NCBI GenBank assembly: GCA_945787445.1
Contig: CALZHT010000001.1
Location: forward strand, 48,681-112,680
Source: an uncultured Desulfobulbaceae bacterium
Lineage (GTDB): Bacteria > Desulfobacterota > Desulfobulbia > Desulfobulbales > CALZHT01
Length of the DNA stretch: 64,000 bases
Direction of reading: 5' to 3'
In this document: in pieces, positions 36,259 to 43,956 of the stretch
Layout: the number at the start of each line of letters is the position of its first letter
How positions within the stretch are numbered: the stretch's first letter is position 1
Position numbers and translations under genes: made by a program
Notes under the pieces: model-generated
Seen by the model: only the letters and a program-made list of their open reading frames with translations
The model's database searches: none
Told to the model about the DNA's origin: nothing

Positions 36259-36632
36259 GATACCTTTTACCGTCTTTAGTAGATGATACAGTATACATTC
36301 GGGCAAGGATCTGAATCCTTAAAATTTTTAAACCCACCACGTAAATATTCAACGGCCATTTCATCACCAAGCCACCCTCAATTGGAAAAAAATATCTTGG
36401 CCGCTGTCGCCAAGAAGAAATACCGTGAGTAGACAATCTCGGTATGTAAGGAACTTTAATTATTTTAATGCGCTCGCTGCTCCTGTTGAGCGCTTCCCGC
36501 TTCAACAACTCCTATTTTCTAAGTTTTTTCTTTGTTTTACAGCACATTTTATTGGATAATTAAATGTTTTGGGCCGATGAGAGAAAAAGTAGCGACACGC
36601 GCTTTTTATTTTCCATACACAAGGAGGAATGG
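36259..36632. other. Intergenic, two small hairpins
   Basis: 374-bp gap. ATACCG/CGGTAT (near 36420-36450) and GCGCTC/GAGCGC (near 36470-36493) are short inverted repeats. No gene recognised. Confidence 0.4.
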
Positions 36633-37991
36633 ATGAGGAATAACAATGGCAATAACAGATGGACCGTGGTAGCCGGTGGGCTGCTTGTCCAGATAGTACT
36701 CGGTACGGTGTATGCCTTTAGTGTTTTTGTCAAACCATTGGAAGCCGAGTTTGGTTGGGACCGCACCACAACACAGTGGGCCTTTTCCTTTGCCCTTGCC
36801 ACCTTTGCCATTGTTATGATCCCGGCCGGCCGCCTGCAGGACAGGATCGGTCCCCGGAAAGTGGCAACCATGGGGGGTGTGCTTCTTGGACTCTCATTTA
36901 TCTTGAGCGCCCTTCTGGTTCGGCCCGAATATCCCTGGATCCTCTATCTGACCTATGGTGTTGTGGGAGGTGCCGGTATCGGCTTTGCCTATGTCTGTCC
37001 AATTTCCGCGGCGATGAAATGGTATCCGGACAAAAGAGGGCTGATCACCGGATTTGCCGTAGCCGGCTTTGGAGCAGGCGCCCTATTCTTTGCCGGTCCA
37101 GCCTCGACCCTGTTATTACCCACTGCCAAGGGAGGGGCTGAGGCCATGGGTATCTCGCAGGTGCTATTGGTCGGACTCGGTATCAAACACGGACATGGTT
37201 TTGGCATAGGCTGGCAAGCCTTTTTTGTCCTGCATGGCGTAGTGTGCTCCAGCATTGTAGTGCTTGGATCCATGTTTCTGCGCAATCCCCCTGCCGGGTG
37301 GTTGCCGGAAGGATGGTCACCGCCGCGCGGTAAGGAAAAACATACCAAGCTCGATGTGGACTGGCATGCCATGCTGGATACGCCTCTAGCCTGTATGATC
37401 TGGTTGACCTTCATTTTTGGCGCGACCTCTGGTCTCATGGCGATTGGCCAATGGAAACCGATGATGAGCGCCATCCTGCAGGGCCAGTCCTTTGCCCCGG
37501 AATGGATGGGAACGTTTGGCAGGTTTGTTGAACCGGTCGGCATTCTCGCAATCTTTAACGCCCTGGGCCGCATATTCTGGGGAAAAATTAGCGATATCAT
37601 CGACCGACCCCGAGCCATGATGATGATGTTTTTGGCCCAAGGCATGGCGTTTATGATGCTGGCAAGTGTGGAATCAGTGACCGCCGTATTTCTCGCTTCA
37701 GCCTGGGTGGGTCTCAACTTCGGCGGTAATTTCGCCCTATTCCCATCCTCAGCCGCCGATTACTTCGGCACCAAAAACCTCGGGATCAATTACGGTTGGA
37801 TTTTTACAGCATACGGTGTGGCCGGCATTCTGGGTCCAGTGGTTGGCGGTGTGCTTTTCGACTCCACCGAGCAGTATCTCATTCCTTTCGTTTTTGCCGG
37901 CACCCTGTGTTTTATCGCAGCGGCATCCTCGGTAATGGTCTGGATGATGGGGCGAAACCACCTCAAAGAACTGGGCTTTGATGCCGCTTAA
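36633..37991 (+). CDS. MFS transporter, OFA (oxalate/formate antiporter) family
   Basis: 452 residues from ATG 36633 (AAGGAGGAAT just upstream). Twelve membrane segments with OFA features: LLVQIVLGTVYAFSVFVKPLEAEFGW, AGRLQDRIGPRKVA (cytoplasmic MFS loop) and the C-terminal half with FGATSGLMAIGQWKPM. A ~25-residue insertion near the middle (GGAEAMGISQVLLVGLGIKHGHGFG) is usual in this family. Probably an inner-membrane organic-anion (formate, oxalate or monocarboxylate) carrier; substrate not assignable. Confidence 0.88.
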   Translation: MRNNNGNNRWTVVAGGLLVQIVLGTVYAFSVFVKPLEAEFGWDRTTTQWAFSFALATFAIVMIPAGRLQDRIGPRKVATMGGVLLGLSFILSALLVRPEYPWILYLTYGVVGGAGIGFAYVCPISAAMKWYPDKRGLITGFAVAGFGAGALFFAGPASTLLLPTAKGGAEAMGISQVLLVGLGIKHGHGFGIGWQAFFVLHGVVCSSIVVLGSMFLRNPPAGWLPEGWSPPRGKEKHTKLDVDWHAMLDTPLACMIWLTFIFGATSGLMAIGQWKPMMSAILQGQSFAPEWMGTFGRFVEPVGILAIFNALGRIFWGKISDIIDRPRAMMMMFLAQGMAFMMLASVESVTAVFLASAWVGLNFGGNFALFPSSAADYFGTKNLGINYGWIFTAYGVAGILGPVVGGVLFDSTEQYLIPFVFAGTLCFIAAASSVMVWMMGRNHLKELGFDAA

Positions 37992-38080
37992 TGTATGAAA
38001 AAAGCCCCGATACCTTATTGTTATCTTGTTATTATGCAAAAAATATATTTAATTAAATTAAAAAAAGGAGGATATGTGCC

Positions 38081-38557
38081 ATGGTAAGAAAAAATTTCTG
38101 TAGAATGACTTCAATTATCGCACTACTCAGCCTAGTAGTGGCTTATGTAATTATTTCCTGTGGTGGTGGGGGTGATGACCCTGCGCCCGCGCAGGCACCG
38201 GCAACAGACCTTACCGGTGCCTGGTCTGTGACAGAAACCTTGGGAAATAATGATTGCCAAGACGACCCTGTTGGTACTCAGTATTTTTGGACTGCCGATA
38301 TTGCGCATACCGCTGGAAGCAACAGTTTTACCTTAACTGAAAGAGGCACTTCAAATTCCTATAATGGCACTATCAGTGGAAGTGCCCTCTCCTATTCAGG
38401 ACAGGCAACAGATCCTGATTGTGACCAGGGATTGAATCTTACAGCAGTAAATTTGACTTTACAGGGTAACAATAGTTTAAGTGGCAATGCCACATGGGTC
38501 TGTAATTTCACCGGTGGTTCATGTAGCGGCACAACAAATGTAGCAGCTACGCGATAA
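38081..38557 (+). CDS. Hypothetical lipoprotein
   Basis: 158 residues. Signal sequence MVRKNFCRMTSIIALLSLVVAYVIISC with lipobox IISC, then a Gly/Asp/Pro linker (GGGGDDPAPAQAPA) and a Ser/Thr/Asn-rich beta domain (DLTGAWSVTETLG ... SNSYNGTISGSALSYSG). Three further Cys in the mature part could form disulfides. Very good AAAAAGGAGG site. Likely tethered to the outer membrane; function unknown. Confidence 0.75.
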   Translation: MVRKNFCRMTSIIALLSLVVAYVIISCGGGGDDPAPAQAPATDLTGAWSVTETLGNNDCQDDPVGTQYFWTADIAHTAGSNSFTLTERGTSNSYNGTISGSALSYSGQATDPDCDQGLNLTAVNLTLQGNNSLSGNATWVCNFTGGSCSGTTNVAATR

Positions 38558-38568
38558 TAAGTGAAAAA

Positions 38569-38597
38569 AGACGGGTAGGTTTCAGGCCTGCCCGTCT
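38569..38597. terminator. Hairpin terminator after the lipoprotein gene
   Basis: AGACGGGTAGG / CCTGCCCGTCT stem with a 7-nt loop; one U-G wobble. The T run (A6 at 38563-38568) is on the minus-strand side, so it can stop transcription arriving from the right, and may also serve the lipoprotein gene. Confidence 0.6.
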
Positions 38598-38656
38598 AAC
38601 TCGACCGCCATATAATCTGATTTGCACAGTAATCTTTTCCCACAATTTATATACAT

Positions 38657-38721
38657 AGCGACAAAAGTACGAGGCCTTCCAGGCAGGCAAGGAACGAACG
38701 AGGAGCCGGCGAAGTCCGCCT
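38657..38721 (+). repeat. 65-bp dispersed repeat (AGGAACGA family), copy 2
   Basis: Plus-strand partner of 26873-26937: AGCGACAAAAGTACGAGG ... GGCAAGGAACGAACGAGG ... GTCCGCCT. Followed by a GGAGC...GCTCC hairpin (near 38780-38812). Confidence 0.7.
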
Positions 38722-38846
38722 CAGGAGGAAAAGCAGACGCCCCAGCAAGTGACGATGCATTATGGGATGCATCAAACTTATGGAGCAGGATCTAGTTGAC
38801 TAGGACTGGCTCCTCTTGTCCCTGTCATGCCGCTAGAAAAAATTGG

Positions 38847-39185
38847 TCAAACTCGATTCTCAAGAGTTTCTTTGAGGTTTTGCAATGTTTTATTGATTTG
38901 TCTTTCCAGCATAATCCCGATCATGAATTTGGCCATTGAAAAATAGCCTTCTGTTTCTGCCTCGCCAAACGCGGTAACCTGGACGAACTCATTAACTTTT
39001 TTAAAAGAAAAGCCGCCTTTTATGGGAAAAGGACCTGAAGTGGACTGGTAACAATATCTGCTGAATGGTTGGTATTCCGTGATCACACCTGATGTTTCGA
39101 TTACATGGCCCACTACTTGACAAGAATAGCTGTAGGTCGTGCCTACGGTAACCGGTCCATCGGAAGTTTTTGCAGCGTTAACCAC
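38847..39185 (-). pseudogene. SRPBCC (START-like) protein, N-terminally truncated
   Basis: 112 codons from GTG 39185. VVNAAKTSDGPVTVGTTYSY ... VITEYQPFSRYCYQSTSGPFPIKGGFSFKKVN matches the middle and end of polyketide-cyclase/SRPBCC proteins. Relatives have ~35 more residues before this, and here a TGA lies four codons upstream in frame. No upstream homologous segment was seen. Either a decayed fragment or a cassette cut at its start. All neighbours to the right are also minus-strand. Confidence 0.6.
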
Positions 39186-39324
39186 AAAAATTTGTCATGC
39201 AATTAACTCCTGACCCGCTGGTTCGCATTTAACGTCTTTTTGCCCCAAACAGCCAATGCAGCCAGCGGTTCCGAACTATAAAAATTATGGTAAAAGCATG
39301 CAGTCCTGCATGCTAAAGGCCGCT

Positions 39325-39555
39325 TCAGCCGCTTTTGCCGCGGATTTTAATTTCCTTATTTTCCGATTGGGTTGCCTTGTCAGCTTCATCAACTACAATG
39401 ACCTCCTCCTCTTGATAAGTCTTTTGCCCAGCTTGCTTTTCAGAAATGTTCGGGCGGTCCGAACAGCCGGCAGTAAACACTGTTGCTGTCAGAAGTCCGG
39501 CAATACTATAGCCGGCAAGAATTTTTTTGATGCTTTTTCTCGGCATAATCAGCAT
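39325..39555 (-). CDS. Small predicted lipoprotein
   Basis: 76 residues. Basic start (MPRKSIKK), hydrophobic core and lipobox FTAGC, then a short charged tail (EEEVIVVDEADKATQSENKEIKIRGK). No homologue recognised. Only 39 bp downstream of the next secreted-protein gene on the same strand. Confidence 0.55.
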   Translation of the reverse strand: MLIMPRKSIKKILAGYSIAGLLTATVFTAGCSDRPNISEKQAGQKTYQEEEVIVVDEADKATQSENKEIKIRGKSG

Positions 39556-39594
39556 GAGATCTGGTAGATTCCCCCAGCATTGATTGAATATGAC

Positions 39595-40086
39595 CTATTT
39601 GATATTGTGTTGTTTTTCTTTAATTACTCTGACATAGAAGGCAAAAGCTTTCTTGCCATTACCTTTTTCCCATAGTCCCTTAATGATTCCGTTTTGCATT
39701 AATCCTCGAAATGTATAGTTTTCATCTCCATTTTTGCTATTCTCGACCAACTCAAAATTACCATTAAAATCTGATCTTGCACTGACATTATATTTTTTCT
39801 GAGGGTTGTTACGAAACCAATAATATCCGTTTCTTTCTGCACCGGCGTATGTAATTATCATGGTAACAGGATATGTGAGAGTAAAGTTATTAGAATCGCC
39901 GCTCCAACCTTCATATTCAACAGTGTGTAATACTTTGTACGCCACACTGTTCTCAATTGTTTCATGTTTGCTTGCCGCATAAACACATTGGGAAGTAAGG
40001 CCATTTAAATCTATATTTTCTTCAGCAAACGCTGAAGAAGCCGAAAAACAAATAAAAAATACAAGTAAAAGTGTTTTTTTATCCAT
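39595..40086 (-). CDS. Hypothetical secreted protein
   Basis: 163 residues from ATG 40086 (MDKKTLLLVFFICFSASSAFA signal peptide). The mature domain is beta-rich with aromatic motifs (YPVTMIITYAGAERNGYYWFRNNPQKKYN, FNGNFELVEN, YTFRGLMQNGIIKGLWEKGNGKKAFAFYVR), like a lipocalin-like small beta-barrel reporting added groups, but not a family I can name. One Cys only. Part of the minus-strand small-gene cluster. Confidence 0.6.
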   Translation of the reverse strand: MDKKTLLLVFFICFSASSAFAEENIDLNGLTSQCVYAASKHETIENSVAYKVLHTVEYEGWSGDSNNFTLTYPVTMIITYAGAERNGYYWFRNNPQKKYNVSARSDFNGNFELVENSKNGDENYTFRGLMQNGIIKGLWEKGNGKKAFAFYVRVIKEKQHNIK

Positions 40087-40202
40087 ATACAATATACACA
40101 CCCCGCTCACACGAACTTATTTTTCAACCTGCCTCTTTGATTTAAATCCAAAATTCGCGCTCCGACAACTGTGCCTGTATTCTTAAGCTGAATGAGAACG
40201 TC

Positions 40203-40973
40203 TTACTGCATACCCGGTTTTGGCAAGCAAAATTCTTTCTTAAATTCACAAAGCTTTGCAATCATTTCTTCATACTCTTTATTAATGACCGCTTTTTCCG
40301 TCAAGCCAACAATCTGAATAATATATCCATGGGGGCCGGGACTAAGAACAAACGGATATTGGCTGCCGGATTTGCCGCCTATGTCTTCATTAGTAATATG
40401 AGGAGCATGGAACATGTAGTGAGGAATATTCATTGTAACGACCTTATCTCCCTCGATGGGATCTGTATAGGTTCTAAGCACTGGTGAAAGCATGTAGGAG
40501 ACGCCTGCCCGTTCCGGAGCCTTATAATAGCCTGTTTTGTAACGGTCATTGATGACTTTCTTTAGCTCGGAAACCAGGGTACCCTTGGCCTGCATCTCAG
40601 CTACATCAAAGAGAACTTTCATGTGAGCCTTGCTGCCCGCTCTATCAAAGGAAATCGGAACGAGCACGTCATCTCTGTATTCTGTATATGATGGGTTCCC
40701 GCGAAATGCAGCGTCGTCGGTCCGGGCGACAAAGGCATGGAAACCATTAGTGCCCTTGCGGACAACCTCAAAGCCCTGGTCAGGGTTTAAAACATAAACT
40801 GTGGCCCCGTCTCTAAGATGCGGCGGTAGCGAGCTTAGTGCTAGCTGGATTTCTAAATCTCGCGGTAACGGCGTAATCTTATTCGCCACGCTGCCAGTCT
40901 GTTTATTCTCCGCCATCGCTGTCAGCGAGAACAATAAACATACAATAATTGCGATTGCCTGAATTTTTCTCAT
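40203..40973 (-). CDS. Hypothetical secreted protein (256 aa)
   Basis: Starts at ATG 40973 (MRKIQAIAIIVCLLFSLTAMA signal peptide). The mature part contains PPHLRDGATVYVLNPDQGFEVVRKGTNGFHAFVART, TYTDPIEGDKVVTMNIPHYMFHAPHITNEDIGG and YPFVLSPGPHGYIIQIVG. The several conserved-looking His residues (NIPHYMFHAPH) suggest metal or cofactor binding, which is inference. I recognise no family. A strong attC-like site lies 36 bp upstream of the start, so this looks like an integron-cassette gene. Confidence 0.65.
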   Translation of the reverse strand: MRKIQAIAIIVCLLFSLTAMAENKQTGSVANKITPLPRDLEIQLALSSLPPHLRDGATVYVLNPDQGFEVVRKGTNGFHAFVARTDDAAFRGNPSYTEYRDDVLVPISFDRAGSKAHMKVLFDVAEMQAKGTLVSELKKVINDRYKTGYYKAPERAGVSYMLSPVLRTYTDPIEGDKVVTMNIPHYMFHAPHITNEDIGGKSGSQYPFVLSPGPHGYIIQIVGLTEKAVINKEYEEMIAKLCEFKKEFCLPKPGMQ

Positions 40974-41008
40974 GATAACCTCCATTCTTTTTATTTCCTC
41001 GCATTTTT

Positions 41009-41076
41009 ACATAACGTCTTGCTCAGGGGCCGGTAACCCACAAGGGTTGTAGGTCCCTTGCAGCAGATTGTTAAAA
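41009..41076 (-). other. attC-like recombination site
   Basis: 68-bp imperfect palindrome. Ends: TTTTAAC (minus strand, 41076) and GTTATGT (41009), each 6/7 to RYYYAAC and GTTRRRY. Inner stem AGGGGCC / GGTCCCT and central hairpin AACCC-acaa-GGGTT. The two arms TTAACAATCTGCTGC and the complement of TGCTCAAGACGTTAT pair with bulged bases, the hallmark of attC. It lies 36 bp before the start of the minus-strand secreted-protein gene. Confidence 0.6.
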
Positions 41077-41169
41077 ACATCTACTGTGAGGTTACTAAAA
41101 ATTGGAGGTGAAGTGAACAATGAAGGGTATGGGGTCGATAATTGGGTATTATGGGTAGGGGTAAAGGTA

Positions 41170-41403
41170 TTATTCTGCCCAAGCAGGCATTGCCTTCATA
41201 AAGTATTCAGCCCGTACCTGGGCTTTTTCTTGATCAAGGCCTGGTTGCCAAGTTTTAAGCCACTCGACTATTCCTGTTTTTATTTCATCTCGAGATTTAA
41301 GATTTCCTTGTTCATCAGTGCAATATTTGCAGTAGTTCTCAGATGGGCCTTTAAACTCAGACATTTCTAATGGAGCAGAACATGAATAGCAGAATTTATT
41401 CAT
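41170..41403 (-). CDS. Small zinc-ribbon protein
   Basis: 77 residues. CYSC near the start and CKYC 19 residues later (NKFCYSCSAPLEM ... ENYCKYCTDEQGN) form a four-Cys zinc ribbon of the Zn_ribbon_2 type. The rest is helical (GIVEWLKTWQPGLDQEKAQVRAEYFMKAM). Such proteins are usually putative transcription-associated or enzyme-fused modules. GGGAGG precedes the ATG. It lies 35 bp after the DUF4440 gene, so the two are probably one unit. Confidence 0.7.
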   Translation of the reverse strand: MNKFCYSCSAPLEMSEFKGPSENYCKYCTDEQGNLKSRDEIKTGIVEWLKTWQPGLDQEKAQVRAEYFMKAMPAWAE

Positions 41404-41438
41404 TTTTGTTTCCTCCCGTTATATCATTAGAGGGATAG

Positions 41439-41849
41439 TTACTGTCTGTCACTATTATCAATTAACCGGGAAATTTTCCAAGAATTATCATCTTGGCGCC
41501 TCACGATAAATATCGATTTCCCTTCTTCTTTGATCGGATCTCCTCCCGCTCTTGGCGTCGCTGTTAAAATGTAACTACTCCAAAAGTATCCCAAATCACC
41601 GGAGACTTCGACTTCCACTACTTTACCTTTGCCCTTAATTTTGAATTCTTCGAAAACTGACTGATAAAGTGAACGAATAGCGTCTTTTCCAATCACTGCT
41701 GGTTGGCTTTGAGGCATTAATACTGGATCGTCAGTATACATCGAAAGAAGAGCATCGATGTCACTTTTATCCCAACTAGTGCTCCAATCCTTTGCAAGCT
41801 TCTTGATAGCAAATACGTCTTCACTATATCTGGTCATTGTGGGTATCAA
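41439..41849 (-). CDS. SnoaL/DUF4440-like nuclear-transport-factor-2 fold protein
   Basis: 136 residues, possibly starting at MTRYSED (41837). IKKLAKDWSTSWDKSDIDALLSMYTDDPVLMPQSQPAVIGKDAIRSLYQS is the standard NTF2-like start of the SgcJ/EcaC (DUF4440) group; EEGKSIFIVRRQDDNSWKISRLIDN is its end. Small ligand-binding or isomerase-like domain; function unknown. A CGCTAACG sequence that may be half of an attC site lies just upstream (41860-41867). Confidence 0.8.
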   Translation of the reverse strand: MIPTMTRYSEDVFAIKKLAKDWSTSWDKSDIDALLSMYTDDPVLMPQSQPAVIGKDAIRSLYQSVFEEFKIKGKGKVVEVEVSGDLGYFWSSYILTATPRAGGDPIKEEGKSIFIVRRQDDNSWKISRLIDNSDRQ

Positions 41850-41897
41850 TATTGCATTTCGCTAACGACGCGATCAGGCGCGGGTGGTATCAGGTAT

Positions 41898-42138
41898 GGG
41901 GTTGGACCACGATAACCAAAATGATATCTTCAATATAAAGGCCATATTTAGGGGAGATTTAGGCCTTAAACGGCTCTTTTTGATGCCGAATAGGGCCGTT
42001 TAAAAAAAGTTCCGTGAGACAATTTCCATTATACTATCCATTTTATACCCAAAAAGGTGCGTTTAAGCCCTAAAACTAACCTTTTTCAAAGCTCTTTTGC
42101 AATTATTTCATAATGTTACCGTATCGCGGTCCGACCCC
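41898..42138. mobile_element. MITE-like element, family 1, copy 1
   Basis: 241 bp, about 85% identical by eye to 42947-43181. Ends are inverted: GGGGTTGGACCACGATA left and TATCGCGGTCCGACCCC right. Inside is a conserved TTAAACGGC ... GCCGTTTAA stem (around 41968-42002). No ORF. Preceded in both copies by GGTAT. Confidence 0.75.
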
Positions 42139-42305
42139 AATGCTTCAATGCTCAATGCCAGTTCCCAATGCCACGCGGTCCAATGCCGCGTCGTTCCAAT
42201 TTACATTCCTCAGGTTAATCCACTGGAGGTAAGCTGCAGACGAGCATCAGCGAGGGAACAAGGCCGCAGGCCTAGCTGCCAGCTTAATTGACTTATCCCT
42301 TCAGA
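42139..42305. repeat. CAATGC short direct repeats and palindrome
   Basis: Five CAATGC units occur between 42137 and 42187 (irregular spacing 9-20 bp). Further on an imperfect palindrome TAAGCTGCAG ... CTGCCAGCTTA spans about 42230-42288. No gene. Confidence 0.5.
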
Positions 42306-42734
42306 TTACTTGAAAAGAAGTCGCATCTTATCATCCCACTCAAATGTATTTAAGAACCACTCGTTATCAGGCTTATAGTAGAAAAAGGTCCATCGAATAG
42401 CATGTCTCTGAAATTTTTCTAAGTACACAATTTTGATTATCGTATCAGCGATGGTTTCAGTGCTTACATGTTGGATTCCTACGGATTTACCGAAACGGTC
42501 ATCGACCATTTTTCTTGTAGTTATGGTTTGATCCTTCGCAACATTAATTTCTGCTTCAGGTATTGGCCAAATTGGTTTTAAACTATCAAATAATTCTGAT
42601 ATTTTTCCTTTTTCTACTTTTTGCATTGCCACTTTTGCTGAATGTTTTACTCCATCAATATCTTTCAAGCTATTTGCATGTGCATGCCCAAATAAAAAAA
42701 AGATCAAAATCGATAAGACGAGTATTTTGTGCAT
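42306..42734 (-). CDS. Hypothetical secreted protein (142 aa)
   Basis: Starts at ATG 42734 with AAAGGAG 7 nt upstream. Signal peptide MHKILVLSILIFFLFGHAHA. Mature domain has SAKVAMQKVEKGKISELFDSLKPIWPIPEAEI, ending in IKIVYLEKFQRHAIRWTFFYYKPDNEWFLNTFEWD, similar in style to small alpha+beta (NTF2-like) secreted domains; not a named family to me. Flanked on both sides by MITE copies and preceded by an attC-like site at 42765. Confidence 0.65.
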   Translation of the reverse strand: MHKILVLSILIFFLFGHAHANSLKDIDGVKHSAKVAMQKVEKGKISELFDSLKPIWPIPEAEINVAKDQTITTRKMVDDRFGKSVGIQHVSTETIADTIIKIVYLEKFQRHAIRWTFFYYKPDNEWFLNTFEWDDKMRLLFK

Positions 42735-42764
42735 GAATTCTCCTTTTTTGTGTGGGGGATATAC

Positions 42765-42826
42765 CGATAACCCTGCCGCGTCTAAAAGCCTGCCAGATAA
42801 GGTCGCCGACATTCTCGCGGTTAGGT
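42765..42826 (-). other. attC-like site (weaker)
   Basis: Minus strand begins ACCTAAC (7/7 to RYYYAAC) at 42826 and ends GTTATCG at 42765 (5/7 to GTTRRRY). About 62 bp long, with only patchy internal pairing (CCGCG/CGCGG). Lies 31 bp before the start of the minus-strand secreted-protein gene, the expected cassette position. Confidence 0.4.
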
Positions 42827-42946
42827 TATAATTGGTTTTTATTTTTGATACTTGTCATGAATAAATTATTATTTTCCCCGATATTTCTTCCCATGAAACA
42901 ATTTCTCTGGGTGCTAGGGTATGGGGTCCAGCAGGGTATAGGGTAT

Positions 42947-43181
42947 GGGGGCGGACCACGATAACCAATTTATATCATGAATATAAAGGCCATATTTAGG
43001 GGTAGTTTTGGCCTTAAACGGCTCTTTTTGATGCCGAATAGGGCCGTCTAAGAAAAGTTCCATGACATAATTTCTATTATACTATCCATTTTATACCCAA
43101 AAAGATGCGTTTAAGGCCTAAAACCGACCTTTTTCAAAGCTCTTTTGCAATTCTTCCATGATGTTACCGTTGTCCGACCCC
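42947..43181. mobile_element. MITE-like element, family 1, copy 2
   Basis: 235 bp partner of 41898-42138, same orientation, 1.05 kb away. Ends GGGGGCGGACCACGATA and TGTCCGACCCC. Just before it (42906-42946) the phrase GGGTATGGGG occurs twice, as if an earlier element end had been partly duplicated. Confidence 0.75.
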
Positions 43182-43217
43182 AAAACAAACCCCAACCCCA
43201 CAAACCCAAGATATAAT

Positions 43218-43529
43218 TCAAATATTGAGGGCAAAGCGGATTGCCTGATCGACATCGGCCATCTTTAACGGGGACAATGTTGAGATTAGGGAACCGATTT
43301 TTCCCTTCGAAACAGTTTGCACGTGATCACAGTTAACGGCACAATCCCTTGGCATTCCCTCAGCTTTCGAGAGAAAGACCTCGGATGGTATGTCGCGTAC
43401 CGTACTTGTGATGGGAGCGATGGTTACTTCACCAAGATAATCCAATACGGAATCTCGTGTTAGGATAAGAACTGGTCTCCTTTTATCCGGCCGGGCAAAT
43501 TTGTACCAACGGATTTCACCGCGCTTCAT
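43218..43529 (-). CDS. mazF: MazF/PemK-type endoribonuclease toxin
   Basis: 103 residues. KRGEIRWYKFARPDKRRPVLILTRDSVLDYLGEVTIAPITSTVRDIPSEVFLS is the MazF/PemK core; the Arg in KRRPVLI and the Thr/Ser in PITST correspond to the catalytic positions. Toxin cleaves mRNA at short motifs. The start overlaps the antitoxin stop by 4 bp. Next to MITE copy 2, in the minus-strand cassette-like cluster. Confidence 0.92.
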   Translation of the reverse strand: MKRGEIRWYKFARPDKRRPVLILTRDSVLDYLGEVTIAPITSTVRDIPSEVFLSKAEGMPRDCAVNCDHVQTVSKGKIGSLISTLSPLKMADVDQAIRFALNI

Positions 43530-43759
43530 TCGTCACCCCAAGCTTGTTCCGTTTCCCAAGCCGAAAATTCATCCGCACCTACCGGGTGCTGTTCGTATCC
43601 TTTGCGGTGCTTGTGCTCCAGTTGCTCAAGGTTATAGCGAGCAAGCGCTTCACGAAGCGCCTTTCGTGTAAAAGCGGAACGACTTGTGTGGAGTTTTTTC
43701 GAAATACGATCAACCGCTTGGACAAGGTCCTCATCTAAGGTCATCTGGACAGTTTTCAT
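43526..43759 (-). CDS. mazE: Ribbon-helix-helix antitoxin of the MazF pair
   Basis: 77 residues. N-terminal MKTVQMTLDEDLVQAVDRISKKLHTSRSAFTRKALREAL is a CopG/RHH DNA-binding fold; the acidic C-terminus (ADEFSAWETEQAWGDE) should bind and block the toxin. Autorepression of the pair is expected. ATG with GAGGTGTGAT upstream. Confidence 0.9.
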   Translation of the reverse strand: MKTVQMTLDEDLVQAVDRISKKLHTSRSAFTRKALREALARYNLEQLEHKHRKGYEQHPVGADEFSAWETEQAWGDE

Positions 43760-43956
43760 ATCACACCTCTGGAATGTGGAATTTTATAGCTACCTTAATC
43801 CACACTCCAACCTGTGTCAAATCGATTCCCGTTTCGGCCAACAAGTTATTATACAATTTCCTGATATCTACACTAACCCGAATGTGTTTATAACCAATTT
43901 CCGGTCATGTTATGATGTTTCAAACAGGTAGACAGAAGATGTGCGGATTTTTCTCC

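Noticed and set aside
40111..40202. Spacer between two secreted-protein genes as an attC site
   Set aside because: Ends GACGTTCTC and AAGTTCGTG match the core poorly and the arms do not pair.
41121..41160. 12-codon ORF MKGMGSIIGYYG after GGAGGTG
   Set aside because: Overlaps the GGTATGGGG phrase found at MITE ends, is not repeated elsewhere as an ORF, and is too short to support.
43800..43860. GGCCAACAAGTTATTATAC as a further attC end
   Set aside because: One core-like end only; no pairing partner at a suitable distance.
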